Origin: LH-M37 sp032251315
Lineage (GTDB): Bacteria; Pseudomonadota; Gammaproteobacteria; SZUA-229
DNA: 43,569 bases
NCBI GenBank assembly: GCA_032251315.1
Contig: JAVVEE010000011.1
Location: 1 to 43,569 of the forward strand
Direction: 5' to 3'
The notes beneath the pieces were generated by a model, which had not been told where the DNA came from, did no database searches, and saw nothing but the letters and a program-made list of their open reading frames with translations. Positions 1 through 8,446 of this stretch are shown piece by piece; within the stretch, counting starts at the first letter, position 1; the number at the start of each line of letters is the position of its first letter. Made by a program: the position numbers and the translations under genes.

Positions 1-34
1 AGCTAAAGGCCTGTCAGGGCTGGTTGTGCAGTTT

Positions 35-53
35 AAATAGAATTGTTCTATTT
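35..53. repeat. Short perfect hairpin, 8-bp arms
   Basis: AAATAGAA and TTCTATTT are perfect inverted arms separated by three bases (TTG). The hairpin is A+T-rich and has no T tract, so it is not a good terminator. It lies downstream of the DUF455 gene, where no other gene is visible. It could be an operator for a gene beyond the window edge; nothing more can be supported. Confidence 0.4.
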
Positions 54-92
54 GCGCTTATCTGTGGACTGTATATTTTTGCATTTTGTTTA

Positions 93-130
93 GACCGCGT
101 GGGCACAAGAGCGGTGTCCACCCTACGCGA
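93..130. repeat. Intergenic palindromic repeat of the CGTAGGGTGG...CCCACGCG type
   Basis: Read on the minus strand, this stretch begins GCGTAGGGTGGACACCGC and ends GTGCCCACGCGG, giving imperfect inverted arms (GCGTGGGCAC at 97-106 against GTGTCCACCCTACGC at 114-128). From memory, similar GTAGGGTGGGCAC...GTGCCCAC elements are scattered between genes in many Gammaproteobacteria. The family assignment is recall and has not been searched. No protein-coding signal was seen in bases 1-195. Confidence 0.45.
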
Positions 131-195
131 GATCGTCATATCGGCGTAGGCCAATATTTATATTGAGCGAACAAAGATTTTATTTTTTCTACGGA

Positions 196-1023
196 CTATA
201 TGTTTTTTATATGTCTATTCCTGGCCGCCAGCTCAATTAGCTCCTGTCTGGAAAAGCCTGCCTGTAGCCGTGCTTCTTCATTTAATGAATCGAACATCGA
301 CTCTTCCATGTATTCATCCAGCAGTTGATGAAAGGTTTGTGAGGCAGACTGCGAGCGCTGTCGGCATAATTCATTGTACCAGTAATTGCCTCTTTCTACA
401 TGGCCGATTTCATCTCGCTGAATGACATTGAGAATATCCACCAGCGCTGTCTCGCCGATGCCTTCAAATTTGGTAATCATGCCGGGTGTGACATCAAGTC
501 CTCGCGCTTCTAATACTCGAGGCACCAGCGCCATTCTTACCATTACATCGTGATCGGTTTTAAGCGCCATTTCCCACAGGCCATTATGCGATTCGAATGC
601 GCCGTAAAATGAATTTTTAGATTTCAGATAGGTTTCCAGCAAGGAAAAATGCAGCGCTTCTTCGACGGCAATATTAAGCCAGTCGGTATAATATTGCTGC
701 GGCATGTCTCTGAACCGATATACTGCATCGAGCGCCAGATTGATGGCGTTGAATTCGATATGTGTAATTGCATGCACCAGTTTCAGGCGCGCCGCTTCGG
801 AATTAAAACCGCGCCTGGGTACGTCTCTGGGATTAACCAGTTTGGGCAGCTCCGGTCTGCCGGGTGTGGCTATGCGTTTAGCCTCTAGCGGTGAACAGAG
901 GCTGAGTTTGCCAGACAGCCACTGTTCGTTTAAATCGCGTGTTTTGTGAATCTTTTCGTGCGGCTGTTTAGTAGTAAGGCAGGCTAAGGCAGCATCGAAT
1001 AAATTGTAATTTTGATTATCCAT
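196..1023 (-). CDS. DUF455 ferritin-like protein
   Basis: A 275-residue protein of the DUF455 family, a ferritin-like di-iron four-helix fold related to the tRNA hydroxylase MiaE. Candidate iron ligands are E90 (HIE), E122 with H125 (EEALH), E172, and E205 with H208 (DEIGH), spaced as in di-iron carboxylate proteins. The substrate is unknown; oxidase or hydroxylase activity is inference from the fold. The start is taken as ATG at 1023. A longer frame opens at 1110 but would run through the comEA-like gene's terminator hairpin, so the extra 29 residues are unlikely to be translated. The gene is the last minus-strand gene before the window edge and follows that terminator, so it probably has its own promoter or depends on readthrough. 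Confidence 0.75.
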   Translation of the reverse strand: MDNQNYNLFDAALACLTTKQPHEKIHKTRDLNEQWLSGKLSLCSPLEAKRIATPGRPELPKLVNPRDVPRRGFNSEAARLKLVHAITHIEFNAINLALDAVYRFRDMPQQYYTDWLNIAVEEALHFSLLETYLKSKNSFYGAFESHNGLWEMALKTDHDVMVRMALVPRVLEARGLDVTPGMITKFEGIGETALVDILNVIQRDEIGHVERGNYWYNELCRQRSQSASQTFHQLLDEYMEESMFDSLNEEARLQAGFSRQELIELAARNRHIKNI

Positions 1024-1049
1024 AGCGGGTAGTCTACCAATTGCGGAAC

Positions 1050-1078
1050 AAAAAAGGCCTGCAAAGCAGGCCTTTTTT
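1050..1078 (-). terminator. Intrinsic terminator of the comEA-like gene
   Basis: A perfect stem, GGCCTGC (1056-1062) with GCAGGCC (1066-1072) around an AAA loop, is flanked by six A on one side and six T on the other. It therefore has a U tract in either direction. It begins 19 bp past the comEA-like stop codon and sits just upstream of the DUF455 start at 1023, separating the two genes. Confidence 0.85.
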
Positions 1079-1096
1079 ACAGCAGGATGCGGGGTA

Positions 1097-1360
1097 TTAT
1101 TTAGTAACAATATTCTCCGCGTTTTTCTTCAAAATACTCTCGCCAATGCCCTTGATGTTCATCAGCTCTTCGGCTGATTTGAATGGACCGTTGGCTTCGC
1201 GATAAGCGATGATTGCTTCTGCCCTCTTCTCACCGATGCCGGTAAGTTCAGACGACAGTGTCGTCGCATCCGCAGTATTGATGTTGACGGGGGCTGCAAA
1301 TACAGAAGCAGAGATTGAAAGGAGTAACGATAGTGCTAAGGATTGGATGATTTTCATCAT
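1097..1360 (-). CDS. ComEA-family helix-hairpin-helix DNA-binding protein
   Basis: An 87-residue secreted protein. Residues 1-22 form a Sec signal peptide with a Leu/Ser-rich core and likely cleavage after SVFA. The rest is one ComEA-type domain: PVNINTADA, then two helix-hairpin-helix motifs (LTGIGEKRAEAIIAYR and MNIKGIGESILKK). ComEA binds incoming double-stranded DNA in the periplasm during natural transformation. Many Gammaproteobacteria carry such stand-alone short forms, and transformation in this organism is only inferred; pilW elsewhere in the window is compatible. The gene lies 50 bp downstream of pyrF and ends at a strong terminator. AGGGAAG precedes the double ATG start. Confidence 0.85.
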   Translation of the reverse strand: MMKIIQSLALSLLLSISASVFAAPVNINTADATTLSSELTGIGEKRAEAIIAYREANGPFKSAEELMNIKGIGESILKKNAENIVTK

Positions 1361-1410
1361 AACGCTTCCCTGTGTTGGTTAATGGAGTCTTAAAATTACC
1401 ACATGAAACA

Positions 1411-2118
1411 TTAGGATACAAGCCCTATCTGAGCATTAATTTCAGACAAAACCCGTACAGGATCCTCTGCCTGCGTCACAGGCCGGCCGATTACAAGGTA
1501 ATCCGAGCCGTTATTAATAGCCTGTTGCGGCGTCATGACCCGATTCTGGTCATCAGAGGCGGTGTTTTCCGGGCGTATGCCCGGTGTCACCAGCAGGAAG
1601 TCATCACCGCATTGCTGTTTCAGCAGGAAGGCTTCTTGCGCCGAACAGACGACCCCGTCCAGCCCGGCATTTTTTGCCATAGTAGCCAGTCGCCTCACAA
1701 ATTGCGCAGGGGTCTGTTCAATACCTAACGCTTTCAACTCATTTTCACCGCTGCTGGTCAGCAACGTCACCGCAATCAACAGCGGCGCATTTTCATAAGC
1801 CAGCGCCTCGCGTGCAGCTTGCATCATGGCCTCACCGCCCAGGCTATGCACATTGAGCATCCATACGCCCAGTTCGGCTGCCGCTTCACAGGCTTTAGCC
1901 ACGGTGTTGGGAATGTCGTGAAATTTAAGATCCAGAAACACATCAAAATCAGCGGCAACCAGGTTTTTTACCAATGAGGGGCCGCAACGGGTGAACAGTT
2001 CTTTACCTACTTTTAAACGGCATAATTCAGGATTTAGCTTCTCGACTAGTTGCATGGCCGCTTGCTCGTTTGAGTAATCGAGGGCAACGATGATTTTTGA
2101 TTTTATTATTGTTTGCAT
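1411..2118 (-). CDS. pyrF: Orotidine 5'-phosphate decarboxylase
   Basis: A 235-residue type I OMP decarboxylase, which converts OMP to UMP in the last step of pyrimidine synthesis. The N-terminal IIVALDYSN strand is present, as is the catalytic Asp-x-Lys-x-x-Asp set in DLKFHDIPNT. The phosphate-binding VTPGIRP and the late VIGRPVT loop follow. Length is normal for the family. The ATG overlaps the end of lapB by 13 bp, so translation is probably coupled. The lapB-pyrF order matches Pseudomonas and Escherichia. Confidence 0.95.
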   Translation of the reverse strand: MQTIIKSKIIVALDYSNEQAAMQLVEKLNPELCRLKVGKELFTRCGPSLVKNLVAADFDVFLDLKFHDIPNTVAKACEAAAELGVWMLNVHSLGGEAMMQAAREALAYENAPLLIAVTLLTSSGENELKALGIEQTPAQFVRRLATMAKNAGLDGVVCSAQEAFLLKQQCGDDFLLVTPGIRPENTASDDQNRVMTPQQAINNGSDYLVIGRPVTQAEDPVRVLSEINAQIGLVS

Positions 2119-3290
2119 GTTGTTTCTATCATTGTAGGCTTAACTGTTGCCCAGCTCTGGCAGCTCGGACACAACCAGTAAAGAGTATTAGCCTGAAATC
2201 CGCAATGATGGCACTGGTAATCAGCCACATCCTGCTGCATTTTGATCAGCGCCGATTTCAGATCCAGTAAAAGAGCACGCTCACTCACCTCAGACTGGCT
2301 GGTTTTATAATTGATCAGGGAAAGCATGCTTTTGGAATCAGGATAATCTTGAATCTTGGCAGTGAGATATTCGATAGCTGCATCCCTGCCCTGATAACGC
2401 TCAATTACTATCGCATGTTTCTCATTAATCGCTAACAAGGGGTGTTGCAACTCGATTTCATGCAGATATGACAGCAACTTTTCCGAACCTGCAGTACGGT
2501 GATAACACTCTATTAGCTTGTCGAGGATCACAGGAAAAAAGGCGATATCCCGTTTCTCTACCTGTTCAAGATAGCGCAAAGCCTGAGCATAATTGCACTT
2601 ATCGATTTCGTGATCGGCCAACAATATCAGTGCACGGATAGAACCCTGGTCGTAATGCAGCGCCTGTCTTGAATTCTGCGCAGCCAGGGTAATATCGCCT
2701 TTGTTTTTGGCTATTTCCGCCAGCTCGCAATAGTACTGCGAAACCATGGCACCAACACCTGACTTTCCTTCTGAGAAGAGATCCGCGCCCACATCAATCG
2801 CCTTATGCCAGTCTTTTTCCTGCTGATAAATAAGAATCAGATTGCGTTTAGCTTTTTCTGATTTACGGTCATTAATCAGAACCTCTTTAAACAGCCCTTC
2901 TGCACGATCCAGCCAACCGGCGGCCAGGTAATCGTAGCCCAGCTCCAGCAAAACTTTGCTGCGGTATTTTTCAGGCAATGAGGGTCTGGCTATCAGGCCC
3001 TGATGGATTTTTATGGCCTTATCTATTTCGCCATTTTTACGAAAGATTTTGGCCAGGGCAAAATGGGTATCTACAATTTCCCAGTCAGACTCGACAAGTT
3101 TTACAAATATATCGAGCGCCTTTCCGTGCTCGTCATTAAGCAAATAATTAAGGCCGGTGAAGTACTCGGGTGGAAGACGGCGGTTTTTTTTGGTTTTGCT
3201 CGAACGTTTAGCTCTGATAAGCCAGACAAGCAGCAATAAGATGAGGGAGGTTAACAGTATCAACGTTGGCATTTCAAACAAATCAGTCAC
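2106..3290 (-). CDS. lapB: LapB (YciM), TPR and rubredoxin-like regulator of LPS synthesis
   Basis: A 394-residue inner-membrane protein with one N-terminal membrane helix (about residues 8-26), a basic stretch, then a long array of TPR helices. A C-terminal rubredoxin-like zinc knuckle has C360, C363, C374 and C377. In E. coli, LapB presents LpxC to FtsH and so limits lipid A synthesis; the same role is inferred here. The start is GTG at 3290 with AGGAAA eight bases upstream; an ATG at residue 7 is an alternative. The gene lies past the ihfB terminator and runs into pyrF. Confidence 0.92.
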   Translation of the reverse strand: MTDLFEMPTLILLTSLILLLLVWLIRAKRSSKTKKNRRLPPEYFTGLNYLLNDEHGKALDIFVKLVESDWEIVDTHFALAKIFRKNGEIDKAIKIHQGLIARPSLPEKYRSKVLLELGYDYLAAGWLDRAEGLFKEVLINDRKSEKAKRNLILIYQQEKDWHKAIDVGADLFSEGKSGVGAMVSQYYCELAEIAKNKGDITLAAQNSRQALHYDQGSIRALILLADHEIDKCNYAQALRYLEQVEKRDIAFFPVILDKLIECYHRTAGSEKLLSYLHEIELQHPLLAINEKHAIVIERYQGRDAAIEYLTAKIQDYPDSKSMLSLINYKTSQSEVSERALLLDLKSALIKMQQDVADYQCHHCGFQANTLYWLCPSCQSWATVKPTMIETTCKQ

Positions 3291-3346
3291 AACGAGATTT
3301 CCTGCTTAAGATTGTTCGTGAATAAACTAACAAAACTGCTCAGGAC

Positions 3347-3385
3347 AAAAAAACAACCGCTACGCCAGGGTTGGCATAGCGGTTG
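3347..3385 (-). terminator. Intrinsic terminator of ihfB
   Basis: Thirteen-base arms (3354-3366 and 3373-3385) with one A-C mismatch enclose a six-base loop. On the minus strand they are followed by seven T (3353-3347). There is no T tract in the plus direction. It lies 9 bp beyond the ihfB stop, so lapB-pyrF probably need either their own promoter in 3291-3346 or readthrough. Confidence 0.85.
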
Positions 3386-3393
3386 AAATCGCT

Positions 3394-3690
3394 TTATTTT
3401 TTCTCTTTCGCTAGAGAAGCATTCACACGTTCTCTAAGCTCTTTTCCTGGTTTAAAATGCGGCACGTACTTGCCGGGTAGAGAAACCGAATCTCCGGTTT
3501 TTGGGTTTCTACCTGAACGTGGCGGCCTGAAGTGTAATGAGAAACTACCAAATCCTCTGATTTCGATTCTCTCACCCGTCGATAACGAATTACTCATTCG
3601 TCCCAACAAACATTTAACTGCCAGTTCTACATCCTTGTAGGCAAGATGCGTTTGCTTGCGTGAAATCCTTTCAATCAATTCAGACTTCAT
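3394..3690 (-). CDS. ihfB: Integration host factor subunit beta
   Basis: A DNA-bending HU/IHF-family subunit of 98 residues from the ATG at 3690 (MKSELIERIS). It has the family motifs RGFGSFSLHFRPPRSGRNP and VPHFKPGKELRERVN; the proline that intercalates DNA lies in the beta arm. With IhfA it forms IHF, which bends DNA at promoters, origins and recombination sites. An in-frame ATG at 3720 would add ten residues (MTEESIEKSV) and has AGAAGG 12 bases upstream, whereas 3690 has only GAAAAG. The usual family N-terminus favours 3690, but the longer form cannot be excluded. It follows rpsA, as in most Gammaproteobacteria. Confidence 0.92.
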   Translation of the reverse strand: MKSELIERISRKQTHLAYKDVELAVKCLLGRMSNSLSTGERIEIRGFGSFSLHFRPPRSGRNPKTGDSVSLPGKYVPHFKPGKELRERVNASLAKEKK

Positions 3691-3783
3691 CACTGACTTT
3701 TCTATCGATTCTTCAGTCATTATTTTTTGAAACCTTCTTTGATTAACTGCCTGCGTTTACTTCTTTATATGTAGCAGTAAACA

Positions 3784-5460
3784 CTACTTTTCGCCAGCAT
3801 CCATTTGCTCTTTCAGCAAATCACCAAAGGTTGTTGCTGCTGATTCCTGCGACTTGGAGTAGTCTTTCATCGCTTCGCTTTCATCCTGGTAATCTTTAGC
3901 TTTCACAGAAAGATTCAGAACCCGGCTCTTACGATCAACACCCATCAGTTTGGCTTCGACTTCGTCGCCGACTTTCAGCACTGTGGTCGCATCTTCAACA
4001 CGATCACGTGAGAGTTCGGAAGCACGCAATGTGCCTTCTACGCCTTCACCTAAATCGATGGTAGCGCCTCTGGCGTCAACAGCTGTAACCTTGCCTTTAA
4101 CGATAGCGCCTTTCTTGTATTCAGCCATGTAGGTTGAAACCGGATCCTGCTCCATCTGCTTGATACCCAGAGAAATACGCTCACGTTCAGGGTCGATTGA
4201 AAGCACAACCGCTTCGATGGTATCGCCTTTCTTGTAATCGCGAATGGCTTCAACGCCTTCCACATCCCAGGAAACATCGGACATGTGAACCAGACCGTCA
4301 ATGTCACCATTCAGGCCGACGAATACGCCGAAGTCAGTAATGGATTTAATGACACCTGATACTTTGTCACCTTTATTATGGGTCGCGGAAAACTCGTCCC
4401 ATGGATTAGGCTTGCACTGTTTCATGCCCAGTGAAATACGACGACGTTCAGGATCGATATCCAGAATCATTACTTCAACTTCGTCACCCAGTGTTACTAC
4501 ATTACTCGGGCTGACGTTCTTGTTAGTCCAGTCCATTTCAGAAACATGAACCAAGCCTTCAACACCGTCTTCAATTTCAACAAAACAACCGTAATCGGTG
4601 ATGTTGCTGACTTTGCCCATAAGACGTGAACCTTCGGGATAACGACGCGCAATTTCCGCCCATGGATCCTGACCTAACTGTTTCAGACCCAATGACACAC
4701 GTGTTTTCTCTTTGTCGTACTTAAGTACAACCACGTCGATTTCATCACCCACTTCAACAATTTCTGAAGGATGACGAACACGTTTCCAGGCCATATCAGT
4801 GATGTGCAACAGACCATCAATACCGCCCAGATCAAGAAATGCGCCGTAATCGGTAAGATTTTTAACAACACCTTTAAGTGTCTTGCCTTCTTCAATGCTG
4901 TTCAGCAGTTCTTCACGCTCAGCACTGTATTCTTTTTCAACTACCGCACGACGTGATACCACAACGTTGTTACGCTTCTGATCAAGTTTAATAACTTTAA
5001 ACTCAAGCTCTTTACCTTCCAGGTAAGAGGTATCTCTAACAGGTCGAACATCAACCAGTGAGCCTGGAAGGAACGCACGAATATCGCCCAGCTCGACGGT
5101 GAAGCCGCCTTTAACTCGACCAGTGATAACACCTGTAATAATTTCTTCAGCTTCGAATGAAGTTTCCAGTGATTTCCATGCTCTGGCACGTTTCGCTTTT
5201 TCACGTGACAGACGTGTTTCACCAAAACCGTCTTCAACGGCTTCAAGCACAACTTCAACATCATCACCAACAGCTACTTCCAGCTCGCCGGCCTGATTAT
5301 AAAATTGACTTTCGGGGACAACGCCCTCTGATTTAAGCCCGGCTGCAATAGTGACATAACCGTCATGGATCTCAACAACAGTACCGGTGACTACGGTACC
5401 TGCGGTCATTTCTGTATGAGCCAAGCTCTCTTCGAATAATTCTGCAAAATTTTCAGACAT
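3784..5460 (-). CDS. rpsA: 30S ribosomal protein S1
   Basis: A 558-residue protein of six S1 RNA-binding repeats, the normal gammaproteobacterial size. Repeats begin near residues 21, 105, 192, 277, 364 and 451. Repeats 3-6 carry the typical DYGAFLDLGGIDGLLHITDM-like sequence and the conserved RISLGMKQ-type ends. S1 docks mRNA leaders on the 30S subunit and unfolds them. The gene sits between cmk and ihfB in the usual order, with a 109-bp leader that probably holds autoregulatory structure. Confidence 0.97.
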   Translation of the reverse strand: MSENFAELFEESLAHTEMTAGTVVTGTVVEIHDGYVTIAAGLKSEGVVPESQFYNQAGELEVAVGDDVEVVLEAVEDGFGETRLSREKAKRARAWKSLETSFEAEEIITGVITGRVKGGFTVELGDIRAFLPGSLVDVRPVRDTSYLEGKELEFKVIKLDQKRNNVVVSRRAVVEKEYSAEREELLNSIEEGKTLKGVVKNLTDYGAFLDLGGIDGLLHITDMAWKRVRHPSEIVEVGDEIDVVVLKYDKEKTRVSLGLKQLGQDPWAEIARRYPEGSRLMGKVSNITDYGCFVEIEDGVEGLVHVSEMDWTNKNVSPSNVVTLGDEVEVMILDIDPERRRISLGMKQCKPNPWDEFSATHNKGDKVSGVIKSITDFGVFVGLNGDIDGLVHMSDVSWDVEGVEAIRDYKKGDTIEAVVLSIDPERERISLGIKQMEQDPVSTYMAEYKKGAIVKGKVTAVDARGATIDLGEGVEGTLRASELSRDRVEDATTVLKVGDEVEAKLMGVDRKSRVLNLSVKAKDYQDESEAMKDYSKSQESAATTFGDLLKEQMDAGEK

Positions 5461-5569
5461 AATAATTTAGTTTTTATGCATATCTACCGTTTAGGATTTA
5501 GTAATAAATACACATTAGGTTGTGGTTAAATATATGGTCTAAGGAATGTTTTCCCAGACCGCTAGTTTT
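5461..5569 (-). promoter_or_regulatory. rpsA leader / cmk-rpsA gap
   Basis: This 109-bp A+T-rich gap precedes rpsA. On the minus strand GGTCTGGGA and the downstream TCCTTAGACC (within 5537-5561) can form a stem with two G-T pairs just after the cmk stop. In E. coli the rpsA leader is folded and mediates repression by S1. A similar role here is inference; no boxed promoter was chosen with confidence. Confidence 0.35.
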
Positions 5570-6253
5570 TCATACTTTCAACAAACGCTGCTCAACCAGT
5601 TGCATGACTCTGCTACACACCTGCTCGATACCCAGTTCGGTCGTATCGATAACGATGGCATCTTCCGCCGCTACCAACGGCGAAACTGATCGCGTTGAAT
5701 CTCTTTCGTCGCGCTCCTGAAGCTCGACGGTGAGCTCCGAGAGATTAACACCAATCCCTTTGTCTTTCAACTGCTTACAACGCCTTTTTGCGCGTTCTTC
5801 GGCACTGGCTGTCAGAAATATTTTCAGCTCGGCATCGGGAAAAACCGTCGTCCCCATATCCCGGCCATCCGCGACCAGTCCGGGGACTCTGGCAAAGGCC
5901 CTCTGCTTGTCGAGCAGGGCCTGACGCACTTCGGGAAGCGCGGCGATTTTCGAAGCCCGCACTCCTATTGCCTCACTACGTATCGCCTCTGAAACGTCTT
6001 CGCCATCCAGATAAATGCGCAAACCCGCCTCTGAAGACACATACTCGATATCCATATTCTCTGCCAATTCAACGAGTTGGGCAATATCATCCAGATCAGG
6101 CCGGTCTCCGGCACTTAGGGCCAGAAGCCGGTACAGAGAGCCGCTATCAAGAATATGCCAGCCAAGAGTTTTTGCCAGCCACAGACAGACTGTGCCTTTG
6201 CCGACGCCACTGGGGCCGTCAAGTGTTATTACCGGGACTTTATCACTCATCAT
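5570..6253 (-). CDS. cmk: Cytidylate kinase
   Basis: A 227-residue (d)CMP kinase that phosphorylates CMP and dCMP to the diphosphates using ATP. The P-loop is GPSGVGKGTV near the N-terminus. The CMP-binding region includes DGRDMGTTVFPDA, and a LID arginine cluster (AEERAKRRCKQL) follows. Length is normal. It starts 3 bp after the aroA stop, so it is co-transcribed with the aromatic genes. ATG at 6250 is an equally possible start. Confidence 0.95.
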   Translation of the reverse strand: MMSDKVPVITLDGPSGVGKGTVCLWLAKTLGWHILDSGSLYRLLALSAGDRPDLDDIAQLVELAENMDIEYVSSEAGLRIYLDGEDVSEAIRSEAIGVRASKIAALPEVRQALLDKQRAFARVPGLVADGRDMGTTVFPDAELKIFLTASAEERAKRRCKQLKDKGIGVNLSELTVELQERDERDSTRSVSPLVAAEDAIVIDTTELGIEQVCSRVMQLVEQRLLKV

Positions 6254-6256
6254 AAA

Positions 6257-7558
6257 TCAACCACTCACTGTAATGGCCAGACCGGCACTGGCGGTCAGCT
6301 CGACGAAATCGGGAAATGAGGTGCTGACGTTGTCACAATCTTCAATCTCGATGTGACCGGAAGCACGCAATGCAGCCATGGAAAAGGCCATGGCGATACG
6401 GTGGTCATCATGGCTATGCACTCGACCGGACTGGATCGACCCGCCCTGAATAACCATACCGTCAGCAGTTGCCCGGGCATCAATGCCCAGGGCCTGCAAG
6501 CCTTCGGCCATCACCTGAATACGGTCGCACTCCTTGACCCTCAGCTCCTCGGCACCGGTGATCACCGTTTCACCCTCGGCGCAGGCGGCGGCCACAAAGA
6601 TGGCCGGGAATTCATCGATTGCCAGAGGCACCAGATGCGCCGGGATTACGACCCCTTTCAACTGCGCGCTTCTGACCCGGATATCAGCCACCGGCTCACC
6701 GCCCGCCTCGCGCGGGTTCATTAATTCAATGTCGGCGCCCATCAACTTCAGAATGTCGATCACGCCGGTTCGGGTGGGATTAACGCCGACATGCTCCAGC
6801 GTGATATCCGAATTTAGAGCAATGCTGGCGCCCACCATAAAAAAGGCCGAGGAAGAGATGTCCGCGGGCACATCAACATCACAGGCGCTGAGTTTGGCCG
6901 GGCCTTGCAGACAGACGGTGTCACCCTTCACTTCAACCGGCCAGCCGAAAGCGGTCAGCATTCGCTCGGTATGGTCGCGCGTGGGGGCGGGCTCGGTCAC
7001 GCAGGTGCGGCCCCGGGCATAAAGCCCGGCCAGTAGACAGCACGATTTCACCTGCGCACTAGCCATGGGCATCTGATAATGAATGGCGTGCAACTCTTTC
7101 CCACCGCGGATCTTTAATGGCGGCCGACCCTCTGTGGCGGTTTCAACCACTGCGCCCATTTCCGCCAGCGGCCGGGTGACGCGAGCCATGGGGCGCTTCG
7201 ATAGCGAGACATCCCCCTTCAGTTCCACATCAAAAGCCAGCCCGGAAAACAGCCCCGCCAGCAATCGCATTGAGGTGCCTGAGTTACCGACATCCAGGGC
7301 CTGCGGTGGCTTTTTCAGCCCTTGCATACCGACGCCGTGCACCACAACCTTGCCGTTATCCGGCCCTTCTATGTCAACGCCCATGGCACGAAACGCGCGC
7401 AGGGTATTGAGGCTGTCTTCGCCTTCCAGGAAACCGCTAATGTGGCTGGTGCCTTCGGCGATGGCCGCGAACATGATGGAGCGATGCGAAATGGATTTGT
7501 CTCCGGGCACACGAATACGGCCCTTGAGCACTCCGCCGTTTTGTACTGTAAATTTCAT
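6257..7558 (-). CDS. aroA: 3-phosphoshikimate 1-carboxyvinyltransferase (EPSP synthase)
   Basis: A 433-residue enzyme that joins shikimate 3-phosphate and PEP to give EPSP, the sixth step of the shikimate pathway. Visible motifs are PGDKSISHRS (catalytic Lys), NSGTSMRLLAG, RVKECDR and DHRIAMAFS. In class I enzymes the glyphosate-contact loop reads LGNAGTAMRPL; here it is VGNSGTSMRLL, closer to class II enzymes. In Pseudomonas, tyrA and aroA are fused; here they are separate, 18 bp apart. Confidence 0.96.
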   Translation of the reverse strand: MKFTVQNGGVLKGRIRVPGDKSISHRSIMFAAIAEGTSHISGFLEGEDSLNTLRAFRAMGVDIEGPDNGKVVVHGVGMQGLKKPPQALDVGNSGTSMRLLAGLFSGLAFDVELKGDVSLSKRPMARVTRPLAEMGAVVETATEGRPPLKIRGGKELHAIHYQMPMASAQVKSCCLLAGLYARGRTCVTEPAPTRDHTERMLTAFGWPVEVKGDTVCLQGPAKLSACDVDVPADISSSAFFMVGASIALNSDITLEHVGVNPTRTGVIDILKLMGADIELMNPREAGGEPVADIRVRSAQLKGVVIPAHLVPLAIDEFPAIFVAAACAEGETVITGAEELRVKECDRIQVMAEGLQALGIDARATADGMVIQGGSIQSGRVHSHDDHRIAMAFSMAALRASGHIEIEDCDNVSTSFPDFVELTASAGLAITVSG

Positions 7559-7576
7559 CAGTGATTTCCAGCCTGA

Positions 7577-8446
7577 CTATTCATTGTTAAATCGATCTCG
7601 CGCCTGTTTGGCGCGGGCAAAAATATTGATCAGGGCTTCGCCATCACTGTCCTGCAACGCCTGATGAATGGTTTGCAGTTGCTGCTGATATTTTTCCATC
7701 ATGCGCAAAATATCTTCGCGATTACTCAGGCAGATATCCCGCCACATCACCGGATCACTGGAGGCGATGCGGGTGAAGTCACGAAAGCCACCTGCGGCGA
7801 AACGAAAAACCTCATCCACCTCTTCAGGATTATTCAGGCAGTCCACCAGACCAAAGGCCAGAATATGTGGCAGGTGGCTGGTGCCCGCCAGTACCATATC
7901 GTGATGTTGGGCAGACATGGATTCAACTTCGGCTCCCGCCGCCTGCCACATTTCAGTAATCAGTTTAACCGCGTCAGCATCGGCCCGGTCTGTAGGCGTG
8001 AGAATGACTTTGCGGTTTTTATAAAGATCGACAAAAGCCGCGGTGATTCCGCTTTTCTCCGTGCCGGAAATGGGGTGCCCCGCCACGAAGCGATTGAAAT
8101 TTTTAGCCAGCGCCAGTTCGGCATCTTTGATCACGCTCTGCTTGGCGCTGCCGGCATCTGTCAGCACGGCGGTTGCTGATAACGCAGGCGCAATCTGCTC
8201 AAACACATGTTTCATTGCACTCAGGGGCACCGCGACCACCACAATATCGGCGTCTTTAACGGCGACAGCATAATCCATTTCATAGTGGTCGATAACACCT
8301 AGCTCAACGGCTTTTTGCAGCGTGGCTTCGGTTCGCCCGGCGCCAATCACGCGCCGGCAAAAACCCGCCTGCTTCAGCGCCAGCGCGAGTGAGCCGCCAA
8401 TCAGGCCGGTACCGATGATGCAGACCGTCTGCACTTTCGTTGTCAT
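7577..8446 (-). CDS. tyrA: Prephenate (arogenate) dehydrogenase
   Basis: A 289-residue stand-alone TyrA. It oxidatively decarboxylates prephenate, or arogenate, toward tyrosine. The N-terminal Rossmann fold has GTGLIGGSLALAL. The substrate region has GHPISGTEKSG and SHLPHILAFGLVD with the catalytic His. No chorismate mutase domain is fused, unlike the enteric protein, and no ACT domain is seen. Its ATG overlaps the hisC stop in an ATGA arrangement, so the two are translationally coupled. Confidence 0.94.
   Translation of the reverse strand: MTTKVQTVCIIGTGLIGGSLALALKQAGFCRRVIGAGRTEATLQKAVELGVIDHYEMDYAVAVKDADIVVVAVPLSAMKHVFEQIAPALSATAVLTDAGSAKQSVIKDAELALAKNFNRFVAGHPISGTEKSGITAAFVDLYKNRKVILTPTDRADADAVKLITEMWQAAGAEVESMSAQHHDMVLAGTSHLPHILAFGLVDCLNNPEEVDEVFRFAAGGFRDFTRIASSDPVMWRDICLSNREDILRMMEKYQQQLQTIHQALQDSDGEALINIFARAKQARDRFNNE

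Noticed and set aside
1024..1110. 29-residue N-terminal extension of the DUF455 protein
   Set aside because: It would cross the terminator of the neighbouring gene, and its sequence does not look like part of the fold.
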